A DNA stretch of 64,000 nt, from positions 4,403,501 to 4,467,500 of the forward strand of contig NC_085112.1 in the NCBI RefSeq assembly GCF_030269925.1, given 5' to 3'. Below the pieces are notes generated by a model. The model was not told the DNA's origin, searched no databases, and saw only the letters and a list, made by a program, of their open reading frames with translations. The translations under genes and the position numbers were made by a program. This DNA comes from Bombyx mori. Its lineage: Eukaryota > Arthropoda > Insecta > Lepidoptera > Bombycidae. The first letter of the stretch is position 1, and every line of letters begins with the position of its first letter. This document shows positions 23,764 to 35,419 of the stretch, piece after piece.

Positions 23764-23773
23764 TAAAAATAAG
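23764..23773. repeat. Target-site duplication, 5' side of the Jockey LINE
   Basis: TAAAAATAAG, identical to 18511-18520. Confidence 0.8.
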
Positions 23774-24690
23774 TGTATTAAATGCGATATTTATGTACTA
23801 AGGGGAACATAATTGATTCCGAACGAGCACTGTGAAACATACATAATATATTTACCCGTATATTAATGACATTGTGATGATCAAGAAACATGTATGTTTT
23901 TCATCTAATTACGGTCTTTCGCTTCGAATATTATTGTTTCCTTGTATTTTTCGTGTCGGTCAATGAAGATAATTTAAAATAACTTTACGGCTTAACCTAC
24001 ACCACGACCATCAACTTTTTTGCTAAGACTGGTAAAAAACTCATATATCATCTGATGTTAAGTTGTAACTACTTAACAGACTATATACAGCTATCCACCT
24101 TGAGACACCAGGTCGAGAATTTAATTATAATGTATTAACTAATGACCTTTCATGTCGTATCATGCTTCAAAAGTGATCGTGTTCTGTTAATAAAATCTAC
24201 TGTGTACTCATTTCAAGCGGTATGAATCAATATAAATATGAAAAATGATTTAATTAAACTATAAAATATTCACTTTTGTTTTGGCGTTATCACCGCAGCG
24301 GTACCCGAAAAATGCTAACAAACAAACGCCCTAAACATTTTCCAGGCCTTTCGTCATGAAATCTGCTATGAAATATGCAAAAAGCGTTCGTACCCTCTCA
24401 TGTATGTACGTACACACTCCATAGCTATACAAACACAAGATACATATATAACTAGGCTGCTGGTAGAAAAGTTAAGATACTGAAATTTTTCTTTTAAAAT
24501 GATTTTATTAATTTGATTCGTTTGACTTGATCTATCTCTGTAACGGTATCTTTAAATTTAATTTTCCCCAAATTCGAGCCATCCAAATAACTTAAAAATA
24601 TTCACAAGTATCTAAGACCGATAACAACAAAAAAAAATACTTCAAGTAATAAATATAATGTATATCCTGATCAAATTACGTGTACAAAAA
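23774..24690. other. Intergenic DNA with a Bm1 remnant
   Basis: About 24045-24150 shows weak reversed Bm1 words (CATCTGATGTTAAGTTGTAA, CTATCCACCTTGAGA). The rest is unrecognised. Confidence 0.4.
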
Positions 24691-25105
24691 AAAAACACGT
24701 GTGGCACTCGGAGACTGCCGCGGTTAAGTTATTGCATAGCATTTTTTATCAACTTATGCAATTATAACTACTCAATAATAATTTAATTTTAAAACAATAA
24801 TAAAATAAGATCAAGCTATACATATTTATAAACATTAACAAAAGCAAAACATTGACAGTCCCCTTCACACTCATAAGCTAGACCGCGCGAGAGAGAGATG
24901 GGCAGACTTTTCATGATGCGCATGCAGGGCGACATCACGCCGCGCGCTTATTCACAAACACTACACAAGCGCAACGTGTGAATGTGTTGAACGGGAGCTA
25001 CATGGTAGGCGGAGTAGGGATATTAGGTTTTATTTTCGTTACGGAATTTCTTGATTCGGTCGCGGCGCTCAAAGCCCGCGCTAAAAGAATGTGCAATATC
25101 TTAAA
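24691..25105 (+). repeat. Dispersed repeat related to the large inverted repeat at 57.8-58.9 kb
   Basis: The first 130 bp (GTGTGGCACTCGGAGACTGC, GCATAGCATTTTTTATCAAC) match the outer ends of both arms of the 57776-58916 inverted repeat. The last 150 bp (ACACTACACAAGCGCAACG, TTCGTTACGGAATTTC) match, in reverse, the spacer between those arms. This is a single-copy version of an unnamed repeat family. The middle (CCGCGCGAGAGAGAGATGGG) is unique here. Confidence 0.65.
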
Positions 25106-25619
25106 AAACTTTAAGTCCGAATAGGGGTCTTTTTGTTTTTAAGATAAACAGAGATACATTTTGGCAATGACTAGTGCGTAATTTTGTCCGCACGGATAGA
25201 TACCACAAACCTCACTTAATCTGTTCGATAACAATCACGGATTATGATTTGAAGATTATGTATACACGTTGTTCAAATTTAGTTGAAATTTCGATTTGAG
25301 CCTATACAAAGCTCTGATATCATATACTAGGTGCACGTGACATGGCTTTGAATACCGCTCAATACAAGGTAGTATTTAAATGGTAAGATTATTCTTATGG
25401 TGAGAAAACTATGGTAAAAAATATACGTAATTCGTGAATCCCTTAATTAATCCCTTAATTTATGATATTTATTTTTTCGATGCATGCTTTTATATATGCA
25501 AATAAACAAATGCTAGTCTTGCTACATAATATTTCTTAGTAGTTACTTCTAATATGATAATTGAATGTATTTTAAAGGCCGACTATAAGCAGGATCTTTT
25601 CAATAGATTGTGACTTCAG
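25106..25619. other. Intergenic DNA, nothing recognised
   Basis: No supported feature. Confidence 0.45.
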
Positions 25620-26105
25620 GGCTCTTAAGAGTTCGAATCTTAATTGACAACAAATTATACAATAATTTTCTCTGCTCCATGATCTGCAACCAAAGTAAAT
25701 TGTCCCTTCTTCGTAAGAACGTAACACTCTACAAAACTTGCAAACGCAAGGTCATGACTTATGCAAGTGTAGTGTTCAACACCCTCCAGCTTATTTTGTG
25801 TCGCTTTTGCACGATAGCCGTCGGATCACAGTGGTATGTGAGAAATGTAGATCTTCACGACGATTTAGAATTAGAATTGACAAGTATCTGAACACAGCGT
25901 CAGAACGCTACTTCGAGAAAGCGACAAGGCACGATAACTTAACTTATCGTCGCCGTCTCGAGTTACGTACCCGACCTAGACCACGCGGCAACTCACAACC
26001 GCCGTCATCCTAAGCATGTCATGCTAGATCCTCCTGATCTACTTTTGAGGCCTTTAAGCATTCCAAGCACCAGCCACCGTTCTCGTCGAATCGGTGAAGA
26101 GATAA
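25620..26105 (+). mobile_element. Jockey-clade reverse transcriptase C-terminal remnant
   Basis: Two overlapping frames give L-R-K-N-V-T-L-Y-K-T-C, then V-M-T-Y-A-S-V-V-F, then V-R-N-V-D-L-H-D-D-L-E, matching in order the C-terminal thumb region of the ORF2 at 18742-21625. Small deletions and frameshifts are present. No 3' untranslated region or poly(A) tail remains. Confidence 0.75.
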
Positions 26106-26628
26106 ATTTTCACTTTGTTCAAATTCTTGTAACTTTTCAAATCTTTTTAAAGTAACTTTCTGACTAACACATGCAAAAGCAGCTTAAGGAACATCGTGAA
26201 GGAGGTTAAGTGCATCGCCATATCCGGTCGCGTTATAACACTGTAGTGAAGTGAAACAGTGTGTGAAGTTAGTCGATGAATCCGAAATGAAAAATTATAT
26301 GAAATTTAAAATTTTGACCGTTTGATTTATAAATAAATTTTATCAAACGTTTCTGCACAAATAAAATAGTGGTCATAATTTTTGGCTCTATTTAAAAAAG
26401 GAAGAATGCATATTAATAAGAAAGTGCGTGGTAGTAAACCATAGTAGTTTATTGACTTTTTTGTTAAAACTAAGCCTCTATTCAGACACAAAGATCGAAT
26501 TACATTGTGCGGGTATTATATACAACTGTTATAATATCTCTGTTATACAATTACAACAAAATACTACCAAATACTATCAACTTTTACACAATTTATATCT
26601 CTTAATAGCTTTTATATTATTATTATTA
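26106..26628. other. Intergenic DNA with a (TTA)n repeat
   Basis: A TTATTATTATTA tract at about 26612-26635 precedes the next Bm1. Nothing else was recognised. Confidence 0.45.
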
Positions 26629-26879
26629 TTATTTTATTTGTTGCCTAGATGTGTGGACGAGCTCACAGCCCAGCAGGTGTTAAGTGGTTACTGGAATCCA
26701 TAGACATCTACAACGTAAATGCGCCACACACCTTGAGATATAAGCTCTAAGGTCTCAGTATAGTTACAACGGCTACCCCACCCTTCAAACCGAAACGCAT
26801 TACTGCTTTACGGCAGAAATAGGCGTGGCTGTGGTACTTAACCGCGCGGACTCACTCACAAGAGATCCTACCACCAGTA
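26629..26879 (-). mobile_element. Bm1 SINE, 5' truncated
   Basis: Reversed Bm1 body from TTTGTTGCCTAGATG through GACGAGCTCACAGCCCA and GAAACGCATTACTGC to TCCTACCACCAGTAA. Confidence 0.88.
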
Positions 26880-27237
26880 AATGCTTCTTTATATTAATCT
26901 ATCTTTATTTTGACATTTCCTTTATGCCCTCTTTACTTTGTACTTACTTCAATTAAAATTAACTCGACTGAAAAGACAGTGTCAGCTGTACAGGACTAGC
27001 TCTCCCGTGAGTGTCACAAAGCGGCAGACAGTCTTTGAACTCGACCACGAGTGTTCTAGACATGGTTACGGACTAATTATTTAGATAGCTAAGCAAACAT
27101 TTGCTAACCGTTTTAATGAATTTTATATTTATTTAAACTTTTTTCGAATGTGTTTTGGCAATATGATTTTATCAAGCAAAATAAATTCGATAAAGCCTAA
27201 GATAGTCCACCGTGTAGCTCTACTCTTGCTAGAGCTC
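26880..27237. other. Intergenic DNA, nothing recognised
   Basis: No supported feature. Confidence 0.45.
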
Positions 27238-27468
27238 ATCATCATCATCATCATCATTATTTCCTATTACCCTGTGCTGGGGTGTAGGGCTCGAATCAAA
27301 TTTTTCCTCCTTTTTCCAGACACTTTCCAGGTCAATGCTCTCTTTGATAGGTGGGTAGTGTTAGAGTTAGTGTTAGCAAATTATCTCAAGTTGAGCCCGT
27401 CTGCTCACCTACACGTCCGGGCGTAGCTGGAATAGCCTCTTATGCTACCAACGAATAAGTAGAGAAAA
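27238..27468. mobile_element. Two abutting LINE 3' ends in opposite orientation
   Basis: The left part (27238-27345) is a minus-strand RTE-like 3' end with an ATC repeat, then TTTCCTATTACCCTGTGCTGG. The right part (27350-27468) is a plus-strand BMC1-like 3' end, with GAGCCCGTCTGCTCACCTAC, GTAGCTGGAATAGCC and a short A-run. Confidence 0.5.
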
Positions 27469-29113
27469 AAGCCTAAGATTCACCCTGTGAGTTTGTTTCA
27501 AAATTATAACACAATCCATCAAGCTGTCAGTCTGTGGTAACAAAATCTGTGCGTCTACTAAGTAAAAATAATAGTTACGTAAAATCGAGGCTCTGAAAAC
27601 ATGATCTATGAAAATTCATACCGCTTCTGCTTATGATATAGTGGATTCTGGTGATCCTATCATTTACATCGTCAGATATGTTTTTCATGTTGAGCTGTGA
27701 CGTCACGAACCATTAGGTTTCATAAAAATACTTTGTTATAGGCACACCGAGGTCAGTTCAGATCGCGCGGTGATAATTATAATAATATTTTCCTTGAAAG
27801 TGTTTTTGTCGTCGACTGCTCCTAAACACGGTAATTAAGAATTGAACCACTTCTCCCAAGGCGGTCTTCATGTTGGGGTATTTATGAGCTCCGGTAACCA
27901 CTTAACACTTGGTAGGCCATGTAGGTACTTATTTGTTAATCTAGAGAAATAATATTTTTTTCTTTTGTTTTCGAAACCCACTCCAAGTAATAAATTTACA
28001 AAATGGCTACACAATTACGGTACCTGTTCAAAAGGCTATAAATATTTGAAAAGATTTGTAATTGCGTTATTGTCTTATTTAATTTTGGCTTTAAGTTTTG
28101 TAATAATTAAATGAGAAAAATAAGTTAAAATAAGGCCAATCGATAACTATGAACGAACCTCGCGACTTTTGAGTGATTACGGGACATTATTAAAATTTAT
28201 TCATTCACACGGTAGGCATGTCGAGCTTCATCATAATATACGGACTCTTATCGTTCTTGGATTTAACAAAATAAAAATATACGCAGCGTGGTGCGTTAAC
28301 GATGCCTCCACGATATGTTAAGGCATCACGCTGTCATATATTTCTACATATAACTTTTGTGAGTTAACGTTTGAAATTAAATCGGTTTTTTTTGAAGTTA
28401 TACTTCTTTAGGCGCGTTATGAAAAATTGATGAGAGGGAAATTTTACGATGCGCGCGCACCGTGACACAAAATTAACAGAATGAAGTTGCCCACTAAATC
28501 GCTCATTACAGTACGACCGACGTAACTTGGCGAGTCTGAATATAGCCGCAGGTGAACCGAATTTATACGATGTCAAGAACGACGCCAATATGCGTGTTTG
28601 AGGATGATGTTTAATCGATTTTTTTCAAATTGATTAAAATTTAAATAAAAAAAAAGAAATAAATTTAATAAAAATAAAGTATAACTTTTTACGCGCGTAC
28701 ATAAGTACACGCACCCTTTTTTTAAATAGCTTATGAATATTACAGAATGTTCACAAAACATTATAAACAGTGTAATTAAAGTGTAATCTTTCGTGTATTT
28801 GAATTTCTAATTTCGTAATTTCAGTTTCTATCTTGTCAGAACAGACATCAGTGATGCGTTTCGGATTTCGTTATTGCAATTCAATTTCAACTTCCAAATG
28901 ACCTCCCAAAGTTGATCATGTTAAAACGTGTCCCAGTTACCGCTTAACTCCAGTTAAACTGATCTACTTTTTCACGCCGTTTTATTAATTCATCATAGTT
29001 TTTATTCTACTACATAATATATTTCTTTTCTGTTTCATACTGATTAGCGTTATGTAGTGTATCTCGTTCTTAATTTCACCATATGGTTTTTTTTTTGTAA
29101 TTTTTAATATTTA
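27469..29113. other. Intergenic DNA with one Bm1 remnant
   Basis: About 27840-27955 has decayed plus-strand Bm1 words (CTCCGGTAACCACTTAACAC). Two short minus frames near 28.4-28.8 kb are lysine/phenylalanine-rich and unrecognised. Confidence 0.4.
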
Positions 29114-29476
29114 CTAGCGACCCGCCCTCGCTTCGCTTCGGAAACATTAAAATTTATTATTGATAGCTGAGTCCCGCGATGTTACCCGCGGTTATTGTCG
29201 TACCACGGGTGAGGCCGCGGGGCAAAGCTAGTCTAAAGAAAGTAGCCTAAGTTACTCCGTATATCATCAGCTACCTATCGGTGAAAGTCTCGTCAAAATC
29301 GGTCCAGCCGTTCCAGAGATTGGCCGGAACAAACAGACAGACAGACAAAAATTGTAAAAAATGCTATTTGGGTGTATGTACCTACCGTATATATATTCAT
29401 ATGCATGTAGTAAAAAGCAGTTATTTCAATATTAGAAACAGACACTCCAATTTTTTTATATGTATAGATGTATAGA
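29114..29476 (-). mobile_element. Non-autonomous Helitron, Lep1-like
   Basis: CTAG at the left edge and a reversed TCTATACA start at the right (doubled as in the 11.7-kb copy). Same body as 4979-5347. No coding capacity. Confidence 0.65.
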
Positions 29477-29536
29477 TAATGGTAATTTAATTATTGAGAC
29501 CTTTCATATATCTACAGTATGTGGTTTGTCATATTG

Positions 29537-29569
29537 ACAAATTTGGAGTGCTATTCCAACCAAATTTGT
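29537..29569. repeat. Small perfect hairpin
   Basis: ACAAATTTGG and CCAAATTTGT form a 10-bp perfect stem around a 13-nt loop, about 40 bp from the poly(T) of the next LINE. Confidence 0.6.
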
Positions 29570-29577
29570 GTAAGTGT

Positions 29578-30423
29578 ATTTTTTTTATGAATGAAGGATT
29601 ACTGGAGGCCCGGAGTTCTCTCCAGTTTCACCAAGACAAGTGGGCGAGTAAAAACTCAGCCAGGAGAGGTGAAATTTGCTAACAACAGCCCGAGCGCCTC
29701 CGAAGGAGACCTAACAACTCAAGAGTAGCTGCTTCGCGAATGAATCTAGTGACCCGTTGAGAATATCCGGCGAGAGACTCAGCGGGCTGATGCAATAGTT
29801 AGGTTACACGTCGACTCTTTGTCGTGTTGCAAAGTTTATTGGATGGATCCGTAAGGACGTGTCTAGGGCGTCGACGGTGACTGACTCCTGCGTGATCAGA
29901 ATTCGGCAATTATAATGATGCCAATCGAAGTACCGTTTCGAAGCTGACTTCATGGATATCCGGATTGATTCGAGGCCCAGGTCAACATTCCTCATGGAGC
30001 TCCGACGGCTAATCTGCAAAAGCGGGATTCTAGGGATTGGAGGGTGTCTATGTGTGTAGCTACGTGAGCGAACACCACACTCGCGTAAGTCATGCCGGGT
30101 CTTATGCAAGTTTTTTAGAGTAACCTTGTTCTGAAGGGAAATTTTACTCCGCTTACATAGCATGGGGTAAATTCTTCCGAGAATAAACACGGTACGGTCG
30201 CAGACTGTTTTAATATGCGGGCGGAATGTCTTGGATCCATCCAGGGTGACTCTCAGGTACTTAACCTTCTTGACCCAAGGAATAAGTTGGCCGAAGAAGG
30301 CGATCGGGGGTGTGAGATTTCTCGTCCTGATGCGCGTGGAAATCCGTGTAGAGTGTATAGAGTTTCTCCTTTAAAATAGCACCGTTGTGCTTTTCACTGG
30401 ATTGATGTATATACGCCGTTTTC
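29578..30423 (-). mobile_element. Jockey-clade LINE fragment (family 2), unit A
   Basis: A 5'-truncated second Jockey family on minus: poly(T) at 29579-29587, a 3' untranslated region matching 54150-54302 in reverse (GCCTCCGAAGGAGACCTAAC), then RT C-terminal pieces in several frames (29804-30190, 30261-30515 in part) with R-N-K-V-T-L and T-V-R-D-R-T-like words. The same 5' truncation (near CCATTTTC in the reverse strand) is found in units B (44040) and C (57626), so one insertion was later copied by duplication. Confidence 0.75.
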
Positions 30424-30549
30424 AAAACGAGTAAGTCACGCTCTAGTTTTATTCTTTCGATTGTGATTTTACCTTTCATCACTTTAAAATTAATAAAAAA
30501 AGTGCAGCTTTTCAATAAAAATAACCACTTTTTTTAAATTATAAATATA

Positions 30550-30799
30550 CTAGCTGTACCCGTCCGCTTCGCTTGGAATTTAAAATGAACATTATTATTT
30601 CTCACCCTCACAAAGATTCTCATGATTAACTCCCCCGCAACTGGTGTAGGGAGTCCAACATTCAAATAAATATTAGCCTGTCCATTAAGTACATGTATTT
30701 TTTACATGGATACTAAGTTTCAAGTCAATCGGATGTATGGTTCAGTAGTTGTAACGGAACATCCGTAAAAACCACTGTAGATTTATATATTAGTATAGA
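30550..30799 (-). mobile_element. Non-autonomous Helitron in unit A only
   Basis: Minus-strand start TCTATACTAATATATAAAT after A and end GCTAG before T satisfy Helitron rules. Unit B lacks it at the equivalent place (44220-44260), so it arrived after duplication or was lost there. Confidence 0.65.
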
Positions 30800-31564
30800 T
30801 AAATTATAAAAAATAATAATATTTATAGAAAGCTTCACTTAAAAGTGAAGCCAGTAAAGAAAAGCTAGTACCTATACACAGGTATGTGTAAAGCTCATTT
30901 CACTTGATAGAGCACAACTCGTTCAAATCGAATTAACATCGAGATTCTCATCTTGTAGAAATAAGGTCTGATATTCATTCCATTTTATTGCCGCCCCGTT
31001 GAAGTCAACACTTTGGGGACTCTTCATATAATCGAGTGAACACAACAACTGCATTCTGTAAATATTTATTTCTGAACAAATTCAGTTTCGCTGTTGAAAG
31101 TTAATGAGGTTGGAAGTTTCATTATTCTATTCCCTGAGCTGTGGATCTGTACTGAGGAATAACGAATTCCTTATTCTGATGCACTGACTTAATTCATACC
31201 TGAAGGTAGTCGAATCTCCGACGATCCCTACGAATGCGCCGTAGGGGCTCATGGGTGTTGTAGGGATTGCACCGGGGGTCCCTAAAGCACGGGTCACTGC
31301 AATTGGAACTTAATGATATAAGGGATTTTTTTTACTTGGCTTCCACTTCGGATGAGCGTCCAAGCCCGCTCGAGGCAGGGTTGGGGGGTAGGAGGAGCAA
31401 ATGCTGTCAACATGCAACCAGAGGCACCACTACTCCAAGGATACCTGACCGACGAAGTCGGGGTGTACACGACTCCACACAGTCTTCACGGTCGGCAGTG
31501 GGCTAGGAAATAATTGTGGTATTTTGGGATACCTCTCTGAATTAGAATCAACTTTTTTATTATT

Positions 31565-31665
31565 TGGGCTTACTTAATTACAGTCCATCTAATGTTAAGC
31601 CCATACATAGACAGTACAATGAAGCCACCAACTATTTTAAAACGTGACTATGAGTTCTGGATTCG
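31565..31665. repeat. Inverted copy of 34495-34590
   Basis: About 95 bp (TGTTAAGCCCATACATAGAC, GTACAATGAAGCCACCAACT) is the near-perfect reverse complement of sequence about 3 kb away. Unit B has no copy at this position. Confidence 0.75.
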
Positions 31666-32924
31666 GGTCTGAATGGAACAACGCTGGCTTTTCGCTGTTC
31701 AATAACATACTCTGTGATACAAGAGTACGTTAGCACACCGCGCGGCCTCTATCACGTTGTGTGGACTTAAACCCATTAAGTTTTGAAGTAAAACCGTCCT
31801 TTAATATTGCACAGATCTGAAATCTCATGTGAACAGGAATCGACAATCCTCTTATTTCGTGTCGTCTGCAGCGATCTCCACTAACACTTCACCAGTGCAA
31901 AATGGGTTCCACAAATGGAACAAAATATTACTCAGGGTTGCAACGTTTTGAGTAACACTACTATAAAAAAAGTAATCAGAAAATTTATACATTCCTACTT
32001 TGACTAGAAATGTATTGAGGTTCTGATTACAAATTAATGTGTTAAAATGAATTATTTATTTAATTATTGTCTAACGCATCAATTACGTTTTTAGACGTAA
32101 AATACACTGTAAAGCAACTATAAAGCAATAAACTTGTTCTGAAGAGTTATTTGATTGAGCCAACATAGGTTATAGGTAGAGCACAAAGAATAGGACAGCG
32201 GTTACTAAGCTAGAGCTTATTTATGGTATTATTACGACTTTTGACCTTATTTATGACATTCATGTTATGCTGTTAGTAGATCGTGCATTAGCGTCTACCC
32301 ACCTAATTCAACCATAATAGAACAGTAAAGCGCTCTTCAGATTTAGTCGCTTCGAAAGTTAATTAAATTGAAACTTAGCAACCCTAAATATCATATGAAC
32401 TCCTTATCTTGGAAACCCTGTGAAATCGACCGAGACGCAACAGTATCGAGAATCAGCACAAAGATACGAATATCAACTGCATTTGTATGAGTGGTATATG
32501 CGAGTCCACTCCGTAGAAGAGTTCGTGTATTTTTACAGTAAGGGTTTCGTATTTTAATTGCGAACTTTGGTTTCATAGGTTGTTTGTTTCAAGATTTAAA
32601 AATGTACCCACCACATATTATTATGTACTTATGTATGTGTAGAAGGAAATTATACAATATTTCTTAAAGATACTGAATTCGATCTAAAACGGAATTCAGA
32701 AACAAAATTCAAAATGACCAATCACTAGACTATACACTGGACAAAATACAAAACGCGGTAAGCAATATTAATCTGATGATTACTGGATGATCTTGTGATT
32801 GCTTGATACCCGTCAATCTAATATTTCTAACGCTATAAACACTTATAAACTTATCTATGCTTATAAATGTTAAACTACCAAACCTGTTTAGTTCGCTGTT
32901 ACCTACTTACAAATACGGACATTA

Positions 32925-34213
32925 CGGGCTGCACTAAAGGTATCGGGAATGGAATATTTCCACTGTTCCTGTCATATTAAAATCTTTTTAATTGAAAACT
33001 CCTTGGTTTTAAAAATCGAATACCATTTATTTATTTAAAAAAAATATTCTCGGTCTTGTCACGAGGTTTTGTCAAACTTGTTTAGTCGTTGAGAAAATGG
33101 AATTGACTCGAGAAAATTCAAGAGCGATGATTTATTATGACTTTCGAAGTGGTTTAACACAAAAACAGTGTGTTGACCGGATGATTTCTGCATTTGGTGA
33201 TGAAGCCCCATCCAAAACCACAATTTATCGCGGGTTTGCTGAGTTTCAACGTGAACGTGTCAAGCTCAGTGATGATCCCCGTCAAGGTCGTCCAAAAACT
33301 GCAGTCACCCAAGAAAACGTTGATGCTGTGCGTAAGCTGATTGAGGAAGATTGACATGTGACATACCGCGAAATTCAGGCAACTTTAGACATTAGCATGA
33401 GTCAAATACAAATAATGTTGCGTGAACAATTAGGTGTAAAAAAGTTGTTTTCCCGATGGATATCGCATTCGCTCTGTGAAGAGCAAAAAGCGGCTCGCGT
33501 TACTTGGTGTGTCAGAACTCTCGAAAGATTCCACGCAGGATCCTCAAATGCTGTATACAACATTGTATCAGGTGACGAATCCTGGATATACGCGTACGAA
33601 CCCGAAACAAAAAACCAGTCACGAGTTTGGGTGTTCGAAAATGAGTTAAAGCCAACAAAAATTGTTCGTTCACGGAGTGTTGCAAAAAAAATGGTGGCCA
33701 CGTTTGTCTCCAAAACCGGCCATATTACGACTATTCCTCTTGAGGGACAAAGAACGGTTAATGCAGAATGGTATGTTAGCATTTGTTTGCCACAGGTCGT
33801 TTCTGAACTCCGTAAAGAGAACTGCAACCGCCGCATCATCCTTCATCATGACAATGCGAGTTCTCACACCGCGCATAGAACAAGAGATTTTATAGAGCAA
33901 GAAAACATAGAATTATTAGACCATCCGCCGTACAGCCCCGACCTAAGCCCTAATGATTTCTATACTTTCCCTAAAATAAAGAATAAATTGCGTGGACAGA
34001 GATTTTCATCACCTGAAGAAGCTGTGGACGCCTACAAAACGGCCATTTTGGAGACCCCAACTTCCGAATGGAATGGTTGCTTCAATGATTGGTTCCATCG
34101 TATGGAAAAATGTGTCAAATTTCGCGGAGAATACTTCGAAAAGCAATAAATACATTTTAAATAGTAATGTTGTGTCACTTCGTTAATTCCCGAAATTTTC
34201 AGTGCCACCTAGG
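32925..34213 (+). mobile_element. DD34D mariner element
   Basis: A mariner of about 1.29 kb. Imperfect terminal inverted repeats of about 26 bp share GGCACT/GCACT-AAA and TCGGGAAT words, and the flanks are consistent with TA duplication (TA at 34214-34215; the left edge is less certain). The homologous interval of unit B (46150-46240) lacks it, so it inserted into unit A after duplication or was lost from B. Confidence 0.8.
33097..34149 (+). pseudogene. Mariner DD34D transposase with one nonsense codon
   Basis: The frame from M-E-L-T-R at 33097 to the stop at 34149 spans 350 codons, the usual mariner length, with one in-frame TGA at 33352-33354 after I-E-E-D. The N-terminal paired-like helix-turn-helix DNA-binding domain fills the first 110 residues. 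The catalytic triad is G-D-E-S-W, H-H-D-N-A and P-N-D-F, with 34 residues between the second and third Asp. The H-P-P-Y-S-P-D-L motif is present. A transposase normally cuts and pastes the element at TA sites in the nucleus. The single stop (likely an Arg CGA to TGA change) should truncate it before the catalytic domain. Confidence 0.88.
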
Positions 34214-34970
34214 TACCAAATACTGATTGATTATACGTATTAAACATCGATTTAGTCAATTGTCAAAATTTCATATATTCTCGAAACATCTGGAACACAC
34301 TTCATATAGAAGCTAAAATTTCATGTTATTAAGAAAGCCACATTCACATATTATGCTTACGACCCTAATAAAATGAAATAAAAATCTGATATTTGGCTGT
34401 AGGGAATATTCTGAGACCACGTGGATATTCTTGTACTGGAAAAGCGTAATGAACTGTAGCCGGAAAGAGAGGATAGCCGTTGTAAAGTAAAATCCAGAAC
34501 TCATAGTCACGTTTTAAAATAGTTGGTGGCTTCATTGTACTGTCTATGGGCTTAACATTAGACGGACTGTAATTAAGTAAACCCAAATGATAAAAAAACA
34601 ATAACACAGAATTTCAGTTCCAACTAACATTTAATTTATCGAGTAACTAACTATCTATGATTTAAAATGTAACGAAGGACTTCAAATAATGATAAAATCC
34701 AGACAGCAACAGAATCTGTACTTAAATTCGGGCTTACTGTTAAAAAGTAACAAAGATTAAAGGGGCTGAGAGGCGTACCTGACCCTCTATAGATAGAACA
34801 GATCCGATCAAAAAGTGAATATTAAATTAGATTTGAAAAGACGTTTCGTGTTACTGAACTTATTACTTTTTCGAGTAGTGTACAGACAGCTATAATATTA
34901 TTGAATAGTATATGAATTGAATAGTATATAAAATTTTAATCATATAAGTGTATTGAAGTGGGCGTGAACT
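34214..34970. other. Non-coding part of unit A with an ancient Bm1
   Basis: 34395-34560 reads as a strongly diverged plus-strand Bm1 (GATAGCCGTTGTAAAGTAAA, GTTGGTGGC). It is shared with units B (46440-46620) and partly C (60850-60900). Sequence from 34600 to 34970 is shared with C (60910-61280) but deleted from B. Confidence 0.5.
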
Positions 34971-35382
34971 ATATATTTTTTTATTATCTAGATGAGGTAC
35001 GAGTTCATGGCCCACTTGGTGTTAAGTGATTGCCGGAGCCCATAGATATCAACAACGTAAAGGCTGCTACTCACCTTGTGACATGAGTTCAAAGTCTCAG
35101 CTTTTACAGTACAGCGGCTACCCCATCATTCAAGCTGAAACACAAGACTGTATCACAGCAGAAATAAGCAGGGCGGGAGAAGCTACCAGTACTTACGAAA
35201 ATTGTATTTTTTGCGGGTTTGATTTTTCTTACACGACGTTATTTTTTCACCGTGGAAGTCAATCATTAACGGTTCTTAAGTGCGTATTTCATTAGAAAAA
35301 CCTGCCTGCGGGATTTGAACACTGGCACAGCCGCATCGCTCGGTATGAATGCACTGGGCTTTTTATCTTTTAGGCCACGGCG
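34971..35382 (-). mobile_element. Near-full-length Bm1 SINE with tRNA-like head
   Basis: It carries the whole Bm1 layout on minus: head at 35300-35382 (GCCGTGGCCTAAAAGATAA as A-box region, GTGTTCAAATCCCGCAGGC as B-box), the TTAAGAACCGTTAATGATTG middle and the 3' tail ending at the T-rich 34971. The unit C counterpart (61284-61553) has an internal deletion of about 130 bp. Confidence 0.8.
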
Positions 35383-35419
35383 CGTATAAAACGATAATTA
35401 TGTACGTTGCATAAATATA

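Larger units (their letters stand above)
30424..32924. other. Non-coding part of unit A
   Basis: No gene is recognised. Segments at 30830-31560 and 31690-32880 align with 44250-44960 and 44970-46170 in unit B, and partly with 58930-59610 and 60646-60840 in unit C. A Helitron lies at 30550-30799. Frames at 31267-31506 and 32391-32576 are open in more than one unit but show no domain, so they stay unassigned. Confidence 0.5.
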
